A DNA stretch of 53,313 nt from Pseudomonas sp. UFMG81 (GTDB lineage Bacteria > Pseudomonadota > Gammaproteobacteria > Pseudomonadales > Pseudomonadaceae): contig NZ_JACAFQ010000010.1 in the NCBI RefSeq assembly GCF_015354575.1, positions 1-53,313 of the forward strand, written 5' to 3'. Numbering within the stretch: position 1 is the first letter of the stretch; each line of letters starts with the position of its first letter. The notes below the pieces were generated by a model that saw only the letters and a program-made list of their open reading frames with translations, was not told the DNA's origin and made no database searches. This document shows, one piece after another, positions 9,464 to 17,264 of this stretch. Position numbers and translations under genes: made by a program.

Positions 9464-9725
9464 CCCCATCGCCAGCAAGCCGGCTCCCACAAGGTGCACG
9501 CGTCCCCTGTGGGAGCAACTGTCTTGCGCAGGTTTTCTGTAGGAGCGGCCTTGTGTCGCGAAAGGGGTGCGCAGCGCCCCCAGGTTCTCGAGTACGCCCA
9601 AGATCGCCGGGGCCGCTCTGCGGCCCATTCCGACCGGTCCGGCGCCCCGGCAAGGCCGCTCCTACAGGTGATGTGCAAACTCCAGGGTGGGAGCCGGCTT
9701 GCCGGCGATGGGCTGCACAGCAGCC
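9464..9725. repeat. Composite of several REP variants
   Basis: A 260-bp mosaic in the convergent gap between the channel gene and the GntR gene. It contains a GCCGGC-type unit (CCAGCAAGCCGGCTCCCAC), the phrase GTGGGAGCAACTGTCTTGCG also seen at 34434, a GGCCTTGTGTCGCGAAAGGG unit, CCCCGGCAAGGCCGCTCCTA, and a final GAGCCGGCTTGCCGGCGATG. At least three REP subtypes have been inserted or recombined here. Confidence 0.85.
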
Positions 9726-9727
9726 CC

Positions 9728-10444
9728 TTACCCCGCCTGTGCCCGGATGCGGATCGCATCATGGCGCCAATACTCCAGGTCACAGTCGATCAGATGCCCA
9801 TGCTGGTCGCTGTTGACCCGGGTGATATGCAGCCCCGGGCTGCCCGCTGACACTTTCAGCGCGCTGGCCGCATCGACCGGCAGGGCAGTCGGCAGGATCT
9901 CGAAACAGACCCTCCCATACTGAATGCCGTACTCCCGCCCATAGATCTCGGTCAGCGACTGCGCCAGGTCCTGTTCCAGAATGTCGGGGAAATAGCGCGG
10001 GTTCAGGTAGTGCTCGGCATACAGCACCGCCCGCCCATCGATGCGCCGCAAACGGCAGATGCGCACCACGCTGGACAACGCCGGCAGGCGCAGCCGTGCG
10101 CAGATGGCAGCGGGGGCCGGTTGCAACCGTGCCGACAGCAGCTCGGTGCTGGGTAGCCGCCCCTGATCCCGCACCATCGCATGGAAATGGCTACGCTCGA
10201 TCAGGTCGTAGGTCAGCCGCTCGGGCGCGACGAACCAACCCCGCCGCTCCTCGCGGTAGATCAGCCCTTGCGCCTCCAGTTGCACCAGTGCCTCGCGCAG
10301 GGTGATGCGCGTGGTGTCGAACACCTCGCTGAGCTTGCGTTCAGCCGGCAGCTTGCCGCCAGGTGTCAGCAGGCCGTGTTCGATCTGCTCCTGCAGGGCA
10401 TGGCAGATGGCTGTTACCGCGCGCGGTGGCGTCGCTTGCATCAA
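9728..10444 (-). CDS. GntR-family regulator, HutC/PhnF type
   Basis: 238-residue transcriptional regulator, N-terminal winged helix (LPAERKLSEVFDTTRITLRE) and C-terminal UTRA ligand-binding domain (PALSSVVRICRLRRIDGRAV, LYAEHYLNP, RVNSDQHGHLIDCDLEYWRH). HutC-subfamily UTRA regulators usually sense a pathway metabolite and repress the adjacent genes. It diverges from the transport operon at 10769, and a 14-bp perfect palindrome sits 12 bp upstream of its own start, so it is the likely local and auto-regulator. The ligand is probably the transported phospho- or phosphono-compound (inference). Confidence 0.92.
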   Translation of the reverse strand: MMQATPPRAVTAICHALQEQIEHGLLTPGGKLPAERKLSEVFDTTRITLREALVQLEAQGLIYREERRGWFVAPERLTYDLIERSHFHAMVRDQGRLPSTELLSARLQPAPAAICARLRLPALSSVVRICRLRRIDGRAVLYAEHYLNPRYFPDILEQDLAQSLTEIYGREYGIQYGRVCFEILPTALPVDAASALKVSAGSPGLHITRVNSDQHGHLIDCDLEYWRHDAIRIRAQAG

Positions 10445-10455
10445 AGGTTACCTAT

Positions 10456-10469
10456 CTGGACTAGTCCAG
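10456..10469. promoter_or_regulatory. Palindromic operator candidate for the GntR regulator
   Basis: CTGGACTAGTCCAG is a perfect 14-bp palindrome 12 bp upstream of the regulator start. Its TGG-CTAG-CCA layout resembles operators reported for HutC/PhnF-type GntR proteins. A related imperfect site lies at 10691-10704. Confidence 0.6.
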
Positions 10470-10690
10470 CCCCAGAACAGGGCACTTGGAGAGTAGTGCA
10501 AGCCTAGGCAGGGCTGATGAACATCCTGTGACAAAGGCTTTTATCGAGGCCTGCCAGATCCGGGCCAGCCCTCGCGGATCAAGGCTTTCGATCTGGTCTA
10601 CGCTGTATTTCCAGAGCCTTTTCCAAGCCTTGGCTGGCCTTCCCCTACATCAAACTGTCACGCAAGCGGCCTACCTTGGCTCAAGGTTTG

Positions 10691-10704
10691 CTGACCTAGA
10701 CCAA
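10691..10704. promoter_or_regulatory. Second GntR operator candidate, before the transport operon
   Basis: CTGACCTAGACCAA lies about 65 bp upstream of the binding-protein start and matches the 10456 palindrome in the TGxxCTAGxCCA pattern. The rest of the 324-bp divergent gap (10445-10768) shows no gene; a possible half site TGGTCTA is at about 10596. Confidence 0.45.
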
Positions 10705-10768
10705 CGGTTGGCAGGCACAGGTTCATCACATAACAACGATTGCAAGGCACCCACCCAAGGAGCTTCGG

Positions 10769-11827
10769 ATGAAAAAGTTGTTCATGGCGTCACTGCTCGG
10801 CTCGGCCATCGCGTTCTGCACCACGGCCATGGCCGACGACCTCAAGGCCCTGGAAGACGCCGCCCGCAAGGAAGGCACGGTCAACAGCGTGGGCATGCCC
10901 GATGCCTGGGCCAACTGGAAAGGCACCTGGGAGGACCTGGCGAAAAAGTACGGCCTCAAGCACAGCGACACCGACATGAGCTCGGCCCAGGAAATCGCCA
11001 AGTTCGAAGCCGAAAAAGACAACGCCAGCGCCGATATCGGTGACGTGGGCGCCGCCTTCGGCCCGATCGCCGCCGCCAAGGGCGTGACCCAGCCGTACAA
11101 GCCCAGCACCTGGGACCAGGTCCCGGCCTGGGCCAAGGACCAGGACGGTCACTGGGCATTGGCCTATACCGGCACCATCGCCTTCATCATCAACAAGGAC
11201 CTGGTCAAGGAAGGCGAACGCCCGAAAACCTGGCACGACCTGGAAAAAGGCAAGTACAAGGTCGCCATCGGTGACGTCGGCACCGCCGCCCAGGCCGCCA
11301 ACGGCGTGCTCGCTGCCGCCATCGCCTACAAGGGCGACGAGAACAACGTGGCGCCGGGCCTGCAGCTGTTCACCAAGCTGGCCCAGCAAAAACGCCTGTC
11401 ACTGGCCAACCCGACCATCCAGACCATCGAGAAGGGTGAGGTGGAAGTCGGCGTGGTGTGGGACTTCAACGGCCTGAGCTACCGCGACCAGATCGACCCC
11501 AAGCGCTTTGAAGTGCTGATCCCCTCCGACGGTTCGGTCACCTCCGGCTACACCACCATCATCAACAAGTACGCCAAGCACCCGAACGCGGCCAAGCTTG
11601 CGCGTGAGTACATCTTCAGCGACGCCGGCCAGACCAACCTGGCCATCGGCCACGCCCGGCCGATCCGTGCCGAGCACCTGAAGCTGCCGGCCGACGTGCA
11701 GGCCAAGCTGCTGCCCAACGAGCAGTACAAGGCCGCCCAGCCGATCAAGGACGCCGCGGCCTGGGAAAAGACCTCCAAGGCCCTGCCGCAGATGTGGCAG
11801 GAGCAAGTGATCATCGAGATGGAGTAA
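10769..11827 (+). CDS. ABC transporter substrate-binding protein, type 6
   Basis: 352-residue periplasmic binding protein. A Sec signal peptide (KKLFMASLLGSAIAFCTTAMA) would be cut after residue 22. The body matches the type-6 binding-protein class that includes iron, thiamine, putrescine and 2-aminoethylphosphonate receptors (IGDVGAAFGPIAAAKGVTQP; ALAYTGTIAFIINKDLV; GEVEVGVVWDFNGLSYRD). The ATG at 10769 follows AAGGAG. It is the first gene of an operon with hydrolases specific for phosphate bonds, which points to an organophosphorus ligand rather than iron; this is inference. Confidence 0.88.
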   Translation: MKKLFMASLLGSAIAFCTTAMADDLKALEDAARKEGTVNSVGMPDAWANWKGTWEDLAKKYGLKHSDTDMSSAQEIAKFEAEKDNASADIGDVGAAFGPIAAAKGVTQPYKPSTWDQVPAWAKDQDGHWALAYTGTIAFIINKDLVKEGERPKTWHDLEKGKYKVAIGDVGTAAQAANGVLAAAIAYKGDENNVAPGLQLFTKLAQQKRLSLANPTIQTIEKGEVEVGVVWDFNGLSYRDQIDPKRFEVLIPSDGSVTSGYTTIINKYAKHPNAAKLAREYIFSDAGQTNLAIGHARPIRAEHLKLPADVQAKLLPNEQYKAAQPIKDAAAWEKTSKALPQMWQEQVIIEME

Positions 11828-11830
11828 AGG

Positions 11831-11930
11831 CGAGGGCTACGCCCTCGTTCGCGGGCAAGCCCGCTCCCACAAGGCCCAGCGCACTACCTGTGGGAGCGGG
11901 CTTGCCCGCGAAGGGTCGCACAGCGGCCCC
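11831..11930. repeat. REP inverted pair inside the transport operon
   Basis: TTCGCGGGCAAGCCCGCTCC and GAGCGGGCTTGCCCGCGAAG face each other, directly after the binding-protein stop and 25 bp before the next start. A REP pair here may stabilise the upstream mRNA so that the binding protein exceeds the membrane components, as known for malE. Confidence 0.88.
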
Positions 11931-11954
11931 ATCTGAAATCACTCGGAGCTTCGA

Positions 11955-12761
11955 ATGAAACACAACGTCATCCTGGTCCTGCTCGACGGCCTCAACTATC
12001 AGGTGGCCCACCACGCCATGGGCCACCTGCACGCCTACGTCGAGGCCGACCGCGCCGCACTGTACCGGGTGGAGTGCGAACTGCCGTCGCTGTCGCGACC
12101 GCTCTACGAATGCATCCTCACCGGCGTGCCGCCGATCGACAGCGGCATCGTGCACAACAACGTCAACCGTCTGTCCAACCAGCGCAGCGTCTTCCACTAC
12201 GCCCGCGAGGCCGGGCTGGGCACCGCGGCGGCGGCTTATCACTGGATGAGCGAGCTGTACAACCGCTCGCCTTTCGACCCGCTGCGCGACCGCCACACCC
12301 ACGCGCCCAAGCTGCCGATCCAGCACGGCTTGTTCTACTACGCCGACCACTACCCCGACTCGCACCTGCTGGCCGACGCCGAGTACCTGCGCCGCCGCCA
12401 CGCACCGAACTTTCTGCTGGTGCACCCGATGAACATCGACGACGCCGGCCACCGCCACGGCCTGGACAGCAGCCAGTACCGCAACGCCGCGCGCAGCGCC
12501 GACATCCTGCTCGCCGACTACCTGCCGCGCTGGCTCGAAGAGGGCTACCAGGTGCTGGTGACCGCCGACCACGGCATGAACAACGACCGCTCGCACAACG
12601 GCCTGCTGGCCGAGGAGCGCGAGGTGCCGTTGTTCGTGTTCGGCGATGCGTTCAGCCTGGACCCTGCGGCCAAGCCGTTGCAGACCGAGCTGTGCGGGAC
12701 CCTCTGCGAGCTGCTCGGCGCCGCCCATGACAAGACCGTCTGCCGGGAGCTGCTCAAGTGA
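11955..12761 (+). CDS. Alkaline phosphatase superfamily hydrolase (phosphodiesterase/phosphonoacetate hydrolase type)
   Basis: 268-residue protein of the nucleotide pyrophosphatase/phosphodiesterase branch. Metal ligands are recognisable: LLDGLNY (Asp11), MNIDDAGHRHG (Asp, His) and VTADHGMNNDRSHNG (Asp-His plus a later His). The nucleophile would be a Ser/Thr in LPSLSRPLYECILTG. No signal peptide, so it acts in the cytoplasm, after import. It overlaps the following permease by 4 bp (GTGA). Relatives split phosphodiesters or phosphonoacetate; which bond this one cleaves is not known. Confidence 0.82.
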   Translation: MKHNVILVLLDGLNYQVAHHAMGHLHAYVEADRAALYRVECELPSLSRPLYECILTGVPPIDSGIVHNNVNRLSNQRSVFHYAREAGLGTAAAAYHWMSELYNRSPFDPLRDRHTHAPKLPIQHGLFYYADHYPDSHLLADAEYLRRRHAPNFLLVHPMNIDDAGHRHGLDSSQYRNAARSADILLADYLPRWLEEGYQVLVTADHGMNNDRSHNGLLAEEREVPLFVFGDAFSLDPAAKPLQTELCGTLCELLGAAHDKTVCRELLK

Positions 12762-13597
12762 CGACGTCCACCCGCGGCCGCTACCTGGCCCTGCTCTGCC
12801 TGTTGCCATTCGCCGTGTGCTTCGTGATCTTCCAGATCGCCCCGCTGGCCTGGGTGGCCATCAACAGCCTGCAAAGCGAAGCCGGCTGGGGCCTGGCCAA
12901 CTTCAGCAAGGTGTTCGCCTCGAAGTTCTACCTGCAAGCGCTGCAACGCAGCCTGGAGATCAGCTTCTGGTCGAGCCTGTTCGGCATCGTCATCGCCACG
13001 CTCGGCGCCTATTCGCTGCGCCAGGTCGACTCGAAGCTGCGCGACTTCGTCACCGCGTTCGCCAACATGACCAGCAACTTCGCCGGCGTGCCGCTGGCCT
13101 TCGCCTTCATCATCCTGCTCGGTTTCAACGGTGCACTCACCCTGCTGCTCAAGCAGATGGGCCTGCTGGGTGATTTCAGCATCTACTCCAAGACCGGGCT
13201 GATCCTGGTGTACACCTACTTCCAGATCCCGCTGGGGGTGCTGCTGCTCTACCCCGCCTTCGACGCCCTGCGCGAAGACTGGCGCGAATCCGCCGCCTTG
13301 CTGGGGGCCAACCATTGGCAGTTCTGGCGGCATATCGGCCTGCCGGTGCTCACCCCGGCGCTGCTCGGCACCTTCGTCATCCTGCTGGCCAACGCCCTGG
13401 GCGCCTACGCCACGGTCTACGCCCTCACCACCGGCAACTTCAACGTACTCCCTATCCGTATCGCGGGCCTGGTGGCCGGTGACATCAGCCTCGACCCCAA
13501 CCTGGCCAGCGCGTTGGCCATGGTGCTGGTGGGGCTGATGACCCTGGTCACGGTGGTCCATCAATGGCTGCTCAAGAGGAGCTACCATGCGCGCTGA
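12758..13597 (+). CDS. ABC transporter permease 1
   Basis: 279-residue inner-membrane permease with about six helices, starting with GTG at 12758 that overlaps the preceding stop. The cytoplasmic EAA loop is EDWRESAALLGANHWQFWRH followed by IGLPVLTPALLG, the site of ATPase contact. Family: binding-protein-dependent transport, spermidine/putrescine or phosphonate type. It overlaps the next permease gene by 11 bp, typical of tightly coupled heterodimeric permeases. Confidence 0.92.
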   Translation: MTTSTRGRYLALLCLLPFAVCFVIFQIAPLAWVAINSLQSEAGWGLANFSKVFASKFYLQALQRSLEISFWSSLFGIVIATLGAYSLRQVDSKLRDFVTAFANMTSNFAGVPLAFAFIILLGFNGALTLLLKQMGLLGDFSIYSKTGLILVYTYFQIPLGVLLLYPAFDALREDWRESAALLGANHWQFWRHIGLPVLTPALLGTFVILLANALGAYATVYALTTGNFNVLPIRIAGLVAGDISLDPNLASALAMVLVGLMTLVTVVHQWLLKRSYHAR

Positions 13598-14381
13598 AAG
13601 AAACGCCGGCGGGCTTTACCACAAACTGGTGGTGTACCTGCTGTTCCTGATCCTGCTGTTGCCGCTGGCCGGCACCCTGCTCTACTCGCTGGCCACCAGT
13701 TGGTCGGCCACGCTGCTACCCAGCGGGCTGACCTTCAAGTGGTACCTCGCGCTGTGGAGCGAGCCACGCTTTCTCGCCGCCTTCGGCCAGTCGCTGCTGG
13801 TGTGCGTGGGTGCGCTGCTGCTGTCGGTGGTGCTGATCCTGCCGCTGTTGTTCGTGGTGCACTACCACTTCCCCAAACTCGACGCGCTGATGAACATCCT
13901 GATCCTGCTGCCCTTTGCGGTACCGCCGGTGGTGTCCTCGGTGGGCCTGCTGCAGCTGTACGGCAGCGGGCCGATGGCCATGGTCGGCACGCCGTGGATC
14001 TTGATCGGCTGCTACTTCACCGTCGCCCTGCCGTTCATGTACCGGGCCATCACCAACAACTTGCAGGCGATCAACCTGCGCGACCTGATGGACGCAGCCC
14101 AACTGCTGGGGGCCAGCACCTGGCAGGCGGCGTTGCTGGTGGTGCTGCCGAACCTGCGCAAGGGCCTCATGGTGGCGCTGCTGCTGTCGTTCTCATTCCT
14201 GTTCGGCGAGTTCGTGTTCGCCAACCTGCTGGTGGGCACTCGCTACGAGACCCTGCAGGTGTACCTGAACAACATGCGCAACAGCAGCGGCCACTTCAAC
14301 AGCGCGCTGGTGATCTCCTATTTCGCCTTCGTGCTGGTGCTGACCTGGGTCGCCAACCGCTTGAACAAGGACAAGACCTGA
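13587..14381 (+). CDS. ABC transporter permease 2
   Basis: 264-residue partner permease, six predicted helices. EAA loop: RDLMDAAQLLGASTWQAALL then VVLPNLRKGLM. The ATG at 13587 has GAGGAG directly upstream within the permease 1 end. It ends 1 bp before the ATPase gene start. Together with permease 1 it forms the membrane channel. Confidence 0.92.
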   Translation: MRAERNAGGLYHKLVVYLLFLILLLPLAGTLLYSLATSWSATLLPSGLTFKWYLALWSEPRFLAAFGQSLLVCVGALLLSVVLILPLLFVVHYHFPKLDALMNILILLPFAVPPVVSSVGLLQLYGSGPMAMVGTPWILIGCYFTVALPFMYRAITNNLQAINLRDLMDAAQLLGASTWQAALLVVLPNLRKGLMVALLLSFSFLFGEFVFANLLVGTRYETLQVYLNNMRNSSGHFNSALVISYFAFVLVLTWVANRLNKDKT

Positions 14382-14382
14382 C

Positions 14383-15372
14383 ATGAGCTTCGTCAGCGTA
14401 CAGAAACTGCAAAAGAGCTACGCCGGCAGCCCGGTGTTCGAAAACATCGACTGCCACATCGAACGCGGCGAGTTCGTCACCCTGCTCGGCCCTTCGGGCT
14501 GCGGCAAGTCCACCCTGCTGCGCTGCATCGCCGGGCTCACCCCGGTGGACAGCGGCCATATCCTGCTCGATGGCCAGGACATCGTGCCGGTCAGCCCGCA
14601 AAAGCGCGGGATCGGCATGGTGTTCCAGAGCTACGCGCTGTTCCCCAACATGACCGTGGAACAGAACGTCGCCTTCGGTTTGCGCATGCAGAAGGTCAAG
14701 GCCGACGAGAGCCAGGCGCGGGTACGCGAAGTGCTCGACCTGGTGGAGCTGGGCAACTTCGCCGGGCGCTACCCGCACCAGCTCTCGGGCGGCCAGTGCC
14801 AGCGCGTGGCCCTGGCCCGCTCGCTGGTCACCCGCCCGCGCCTGCTGCTGCTCGACGAGCCACTGTCGGCGCTGGATGCGCGGATCCGCAAGCACCTGCG
14901 CGAGCAGATCCGCGCGATCCAGCGTGAGCTGGGGCTGACCACCATTTTCGTCACCCACGACCAGGAAGAGGCGCTGACCATGTCCGATCGCATCGTCCTG
15001 ATGAACCAGGGGCGCATCGTCCAGAGCGGTGATGCCGAAACCCTCTACACCGCACCCGTCGACCTGTTCGCCGCGGGCTTCATCGGCAACTACAACCTGC
15101 TCGACGCCGACAGTGCCAGCCGCCTGTTGCAGCGCCCGGTAAGCAGCCGCCTGGCGATCCGCCCGGAGTCCATCACCCTGGGGGTGAACGGCGAACTGGA
15201 CGCCCAAGTGCGCAGCCACAGCCTGCTGGGCAACGTCATCCGCTACCGCGTGCAGGTGCGTGGCGTGGAGCTGGTGGTGGACGTACTCAACCGCTCGGCG
15301 GCCGACCTGCACGCCGACGGACAGCGGGTATCCTTGTCGATCGACCCCACGGCGCTACGGGAAGTGGCTTAA
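14383..15372 (+). CDS. ABC transporter ATP-binding protein
   Basis: 329-residue ATPase of the CUT1/PotA/PhnT-like group. Walker A GPSGCGKST (about residues 37-45), Q-loop VFQSYALFPNM, signature LSGGQCQRVALARSL, Walker B LLLLDEPLSALDA and H-loop VTHDQEE are all intact. A C-terminal TOBE regulatory domain spans about 245-325 (SRLAIRPESITLGV). It is followed 13 bp later by the HAD hydrolase gene. Confidence 0.94.
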   Translation: MSFVSVQKLQKSYAGSPVFENIDCHIERGEFVTLLGPSGCGKSTLLRCIAGLTPVDSGHILLDGQDIVPVSPQKRGIGMVFQSYALFPNMTVEQNVAFGLRMQKVKADESQARVREVLDLVELGNFAGRYPHQLSGGQCQRVALARSLVTRPRLLLLDEPLSALDARIRKHLREQIRAIQRELGLTTIFVTHDQEEALTMSDRIVLMNQGRIVQSGDAETLYTAPVDLFAAGFIGNYNLLDADSASRLLQRPVSSRLAIRPESITLGVNGELDAQVRSHSLLGNVIRYRVQVRGVELVVDVLNRSAADLHADGQRVSLSIDPTALREVA

Positions 15373-15385
15373 GGAGCAACTACAC

Positions 15386-16039
15386 ATGGCATTGGCAATT
15401 TTCGATCTGGACGAGACCCTGATCCACGGCGACTGCGCGTCGCTGTGGAGCGAACAGATGGCCCGGCTGGGCTGGGTCGACGGCAAGGCGTTCCTCAAGC
15501 GCGATCATGAACTGATGGAGGCCTACGGCAAGGGCCACCTGGCCATGGAGGACTACATGGCCTTCAGCCTGGAGCCCATTGCCGGGCGCACCCTGGAGGA
15601 GGTCGAGCACCTGGTCGAGCCGTGGGTGGAAGAGGTGATCGAGCCGATCATCTTCGGTGACGCCTGCCGTTGCATCGCCGAGCACCGCAAGCGCGGCGAC
15701 CGCATCCTGATCATTTCCGCGAGCGGTACACACCTTGTTGGCCCGATTGCGGCGCGACTAGGGGTGGACGAATACCTGGCCATCGAGCTGGAGGCCGTGA
15801 ACGGGGTGTACACCGGCAAGACCCATGGCGTGCTCACCTACCGCGAGGGCAAGATAACCCGCTTGCTGGAATGGCTGGACCAGGAGCAGGAGAACCTGGA
15901 AGGGGCGAGCTTCTATTCCGATTCGCGCAATGACCTGCCGTTGCTGCTGAAGGTGGATCATCCGCATGTGGTGAACCCGGATGCCGTGTTGCGCGAGCAT
16001 GCCGAGAAAAATGGATGGCCGGTGCTGAGCTGGACTTGA
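15386..16039 (+). CDS. HAD-IB family phosphatase
   Basis: 217 residues. HAD motif I FDLDET gives the nucleophile Asp7 and acid/base Asp9; motif II is IISASGTH; motif III/IV is FYSDSRNDLPLL. The small helical cap after motif I is typical of HAD subfamily IB, near phosphoserine phosphatase. The start at 15386 follows AAGGAG by 9 bp. As the last gene of the uptake operon it probably removes phosphate from the imported compound or its cleavage product (inference from context). Confidence 0.85.
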   Translation: MALAIFDLDETLIHGDCASLWSEQMARLGWVDGKAFLKRDHELMEAYGKGHLAMEDYMAFSLEPIAGRTLEEVEHLVEPWVEEVIEPIIFGDACRCIAEHRKRGDRILIISASGTHLVGPIAARLGVDEYLAIELEAVNGVYTGKTHGVLTYREGKITRLLEWLDQEQENLEGASFYSDSRNDLPLLLKVDHPHVVNPDAVLREHAEKNGWPVLSWT

Positions 16040-16044
16040 AGGCG

Positions 16045-16153
16045 ATGGGGGCGCTTTGCGCCCCTGTCGCGACACAAGGCCGCTCCTACAAACAGCGGAC
16101 CGCGTCCCACTGTAGGAGCGGCCTTGTGTCGCGATGGGCCGCATAGCGGCCCC
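16045..16153. repeat. REP inverted pair (variant GGCCTTGTGTCGCG)
   Basis: TGTCGCGACACAAGGCCGCT and TAGGAGCGGCCTTGTGTCGC in inverted orientation with flanking GGGGCGCTTTGCGCCCC and GGGCCGCATAGCGGCCC hairpins. It sits between two convergent genes and may act as a bidirectional terminator. Confidence 0.88.
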
Positions 16154-16160
16154 AACAATC

Positions 16161-17123
16161 TCAGGCCAGGCTCGGGTCGATCACCAGCACCAGCTTGCCC
16201 GACACCTGGTTGCTGGCCAATTCGGCATAGGCTGCCTCGGCGAACTCGATCGGATAGGTGTCGACCAACTGCGGCGACAACCGCCCCTCAGCGAACAGCG
16301 GCCACACCTGCTGTCCCAGCTCACGCAGCAATTCAGCCTTGAACCCATCATCGCGATTGCGCAGGGTCGACCCGGTGATTTCAAGACGCTTACCCAGCAC
16401 CAGCGCCAGGTCCAGCTCGACCTTGCGCCCGCCCATCAAGCCGATGATCACCCAGCGCCCGTCACGGGCCAGCAGTTTGAGGTTGAGTGGGCCGTAGCCA
16501 GCGCCAACCGGGTCGAGGATTACATCGAACGGCCCCAGTTGCTCAAGGTCGTCGAGATTGGCATTGCGTACCACCCCACCCGCCGCACCCAGCCCCTGGC
16601 AATAGGCCAGGCGCTCGGCAGAGCCGACACTCACCCACACCGGGTTGCCGAACGCCTTGCACAACTGGATCGCCGCCGAGCCCACACCGCTGGCGCCGGC
16701 ATGCACCAGCACCTTCTCGCCGGCCTTCAGGCCTCCGAGTTGGAAGATGTTCAGCCAGGCCGTGGCGTACACTTCGGGGATCGCCGCCGCCTCGTGCAGG
16801 CTCAGGCCTTCGGGCACCGGTAGCACATGGCGACCATCGACCACCACCTCCTCAGCCATGCCGCCACCGGCCAGCAGCGCGCAGACGCGGTCACCGACGC
16901 GCCAGTTGGCGCCAGCGCCCACCTCTTCAATGATGCCGGCACACTCAAGGCCCATATAAGGGCTGGCCCCCGGCGGTGGCGGGTAAAGACCGGCCTTTTG
17001 CAGCAGGTCGGCACGGTTCAGCCCCGCGGCGGCCACGCGGATGCGCACCTGCCCCGCATCACAGGCCGGGCGTTCGGCCTCGACCCAGGCCACATGTCCG
17101 TCAACGCCTTGCAATGCCTTCAC
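16161..17123 (-). CDS. NAD(P)H-quinone oxidoreductase, PIG3/QOR type
   Basis: 320-residue medium-chain reductase without zinc ligands. MKALQGVDGHVAWVEAERPA and RVAAAGLNRADLLQKAGLYP are typical of the PIG3-like QOR branch; the Rossmann segment VLVHAGASGVGSAAIQLCKA binds NADPH. Predicted cytosolic one- or two-electron quinone reduction. It diverges from prc with 141 bp between starts. Confidence 0.93.
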   Translation of the reverse strand: MKALQGVDGHVAWVEAERPACDAGQVRIRVAAAGLNRADLLQKAGLYPPPPGASPYMGLECAGIIEEVGAGANWRVGDRVCALLAGGGMAEEVVVDGRHVLPVPEGLSLHEAAAIPEVYATAWLNIFQLGGLKAGEKVLVHAGASGVGSAAIQLCKAFGNPVWVSVGSAERLAYCQGLGAAGGVVRNANLDDLEQLGPFDVILDPVGAGYGPLNLKLLARDGRWVIIGLMGGRKVELDLALVLGKRLEITGSTLRNRDDGFKAELLRELGQQVWPLFAEGRLSPQLVDTYPIEFAEAAYAELASNQVSGKLVLVIDPSLA

Positions 17124-17264
17124 AGTGCCTCCATAGTTGAATCATATGACGAGCCTGGGTGAGCATTTCCCAGGCTTTTTGCAGTATGCGTCCGGCTCCA
17201 TGGAACCGGCGAACGGAAAAGACGGCCTACTATGCGTGATCAATTGCCTACACGTCGAATCAGC

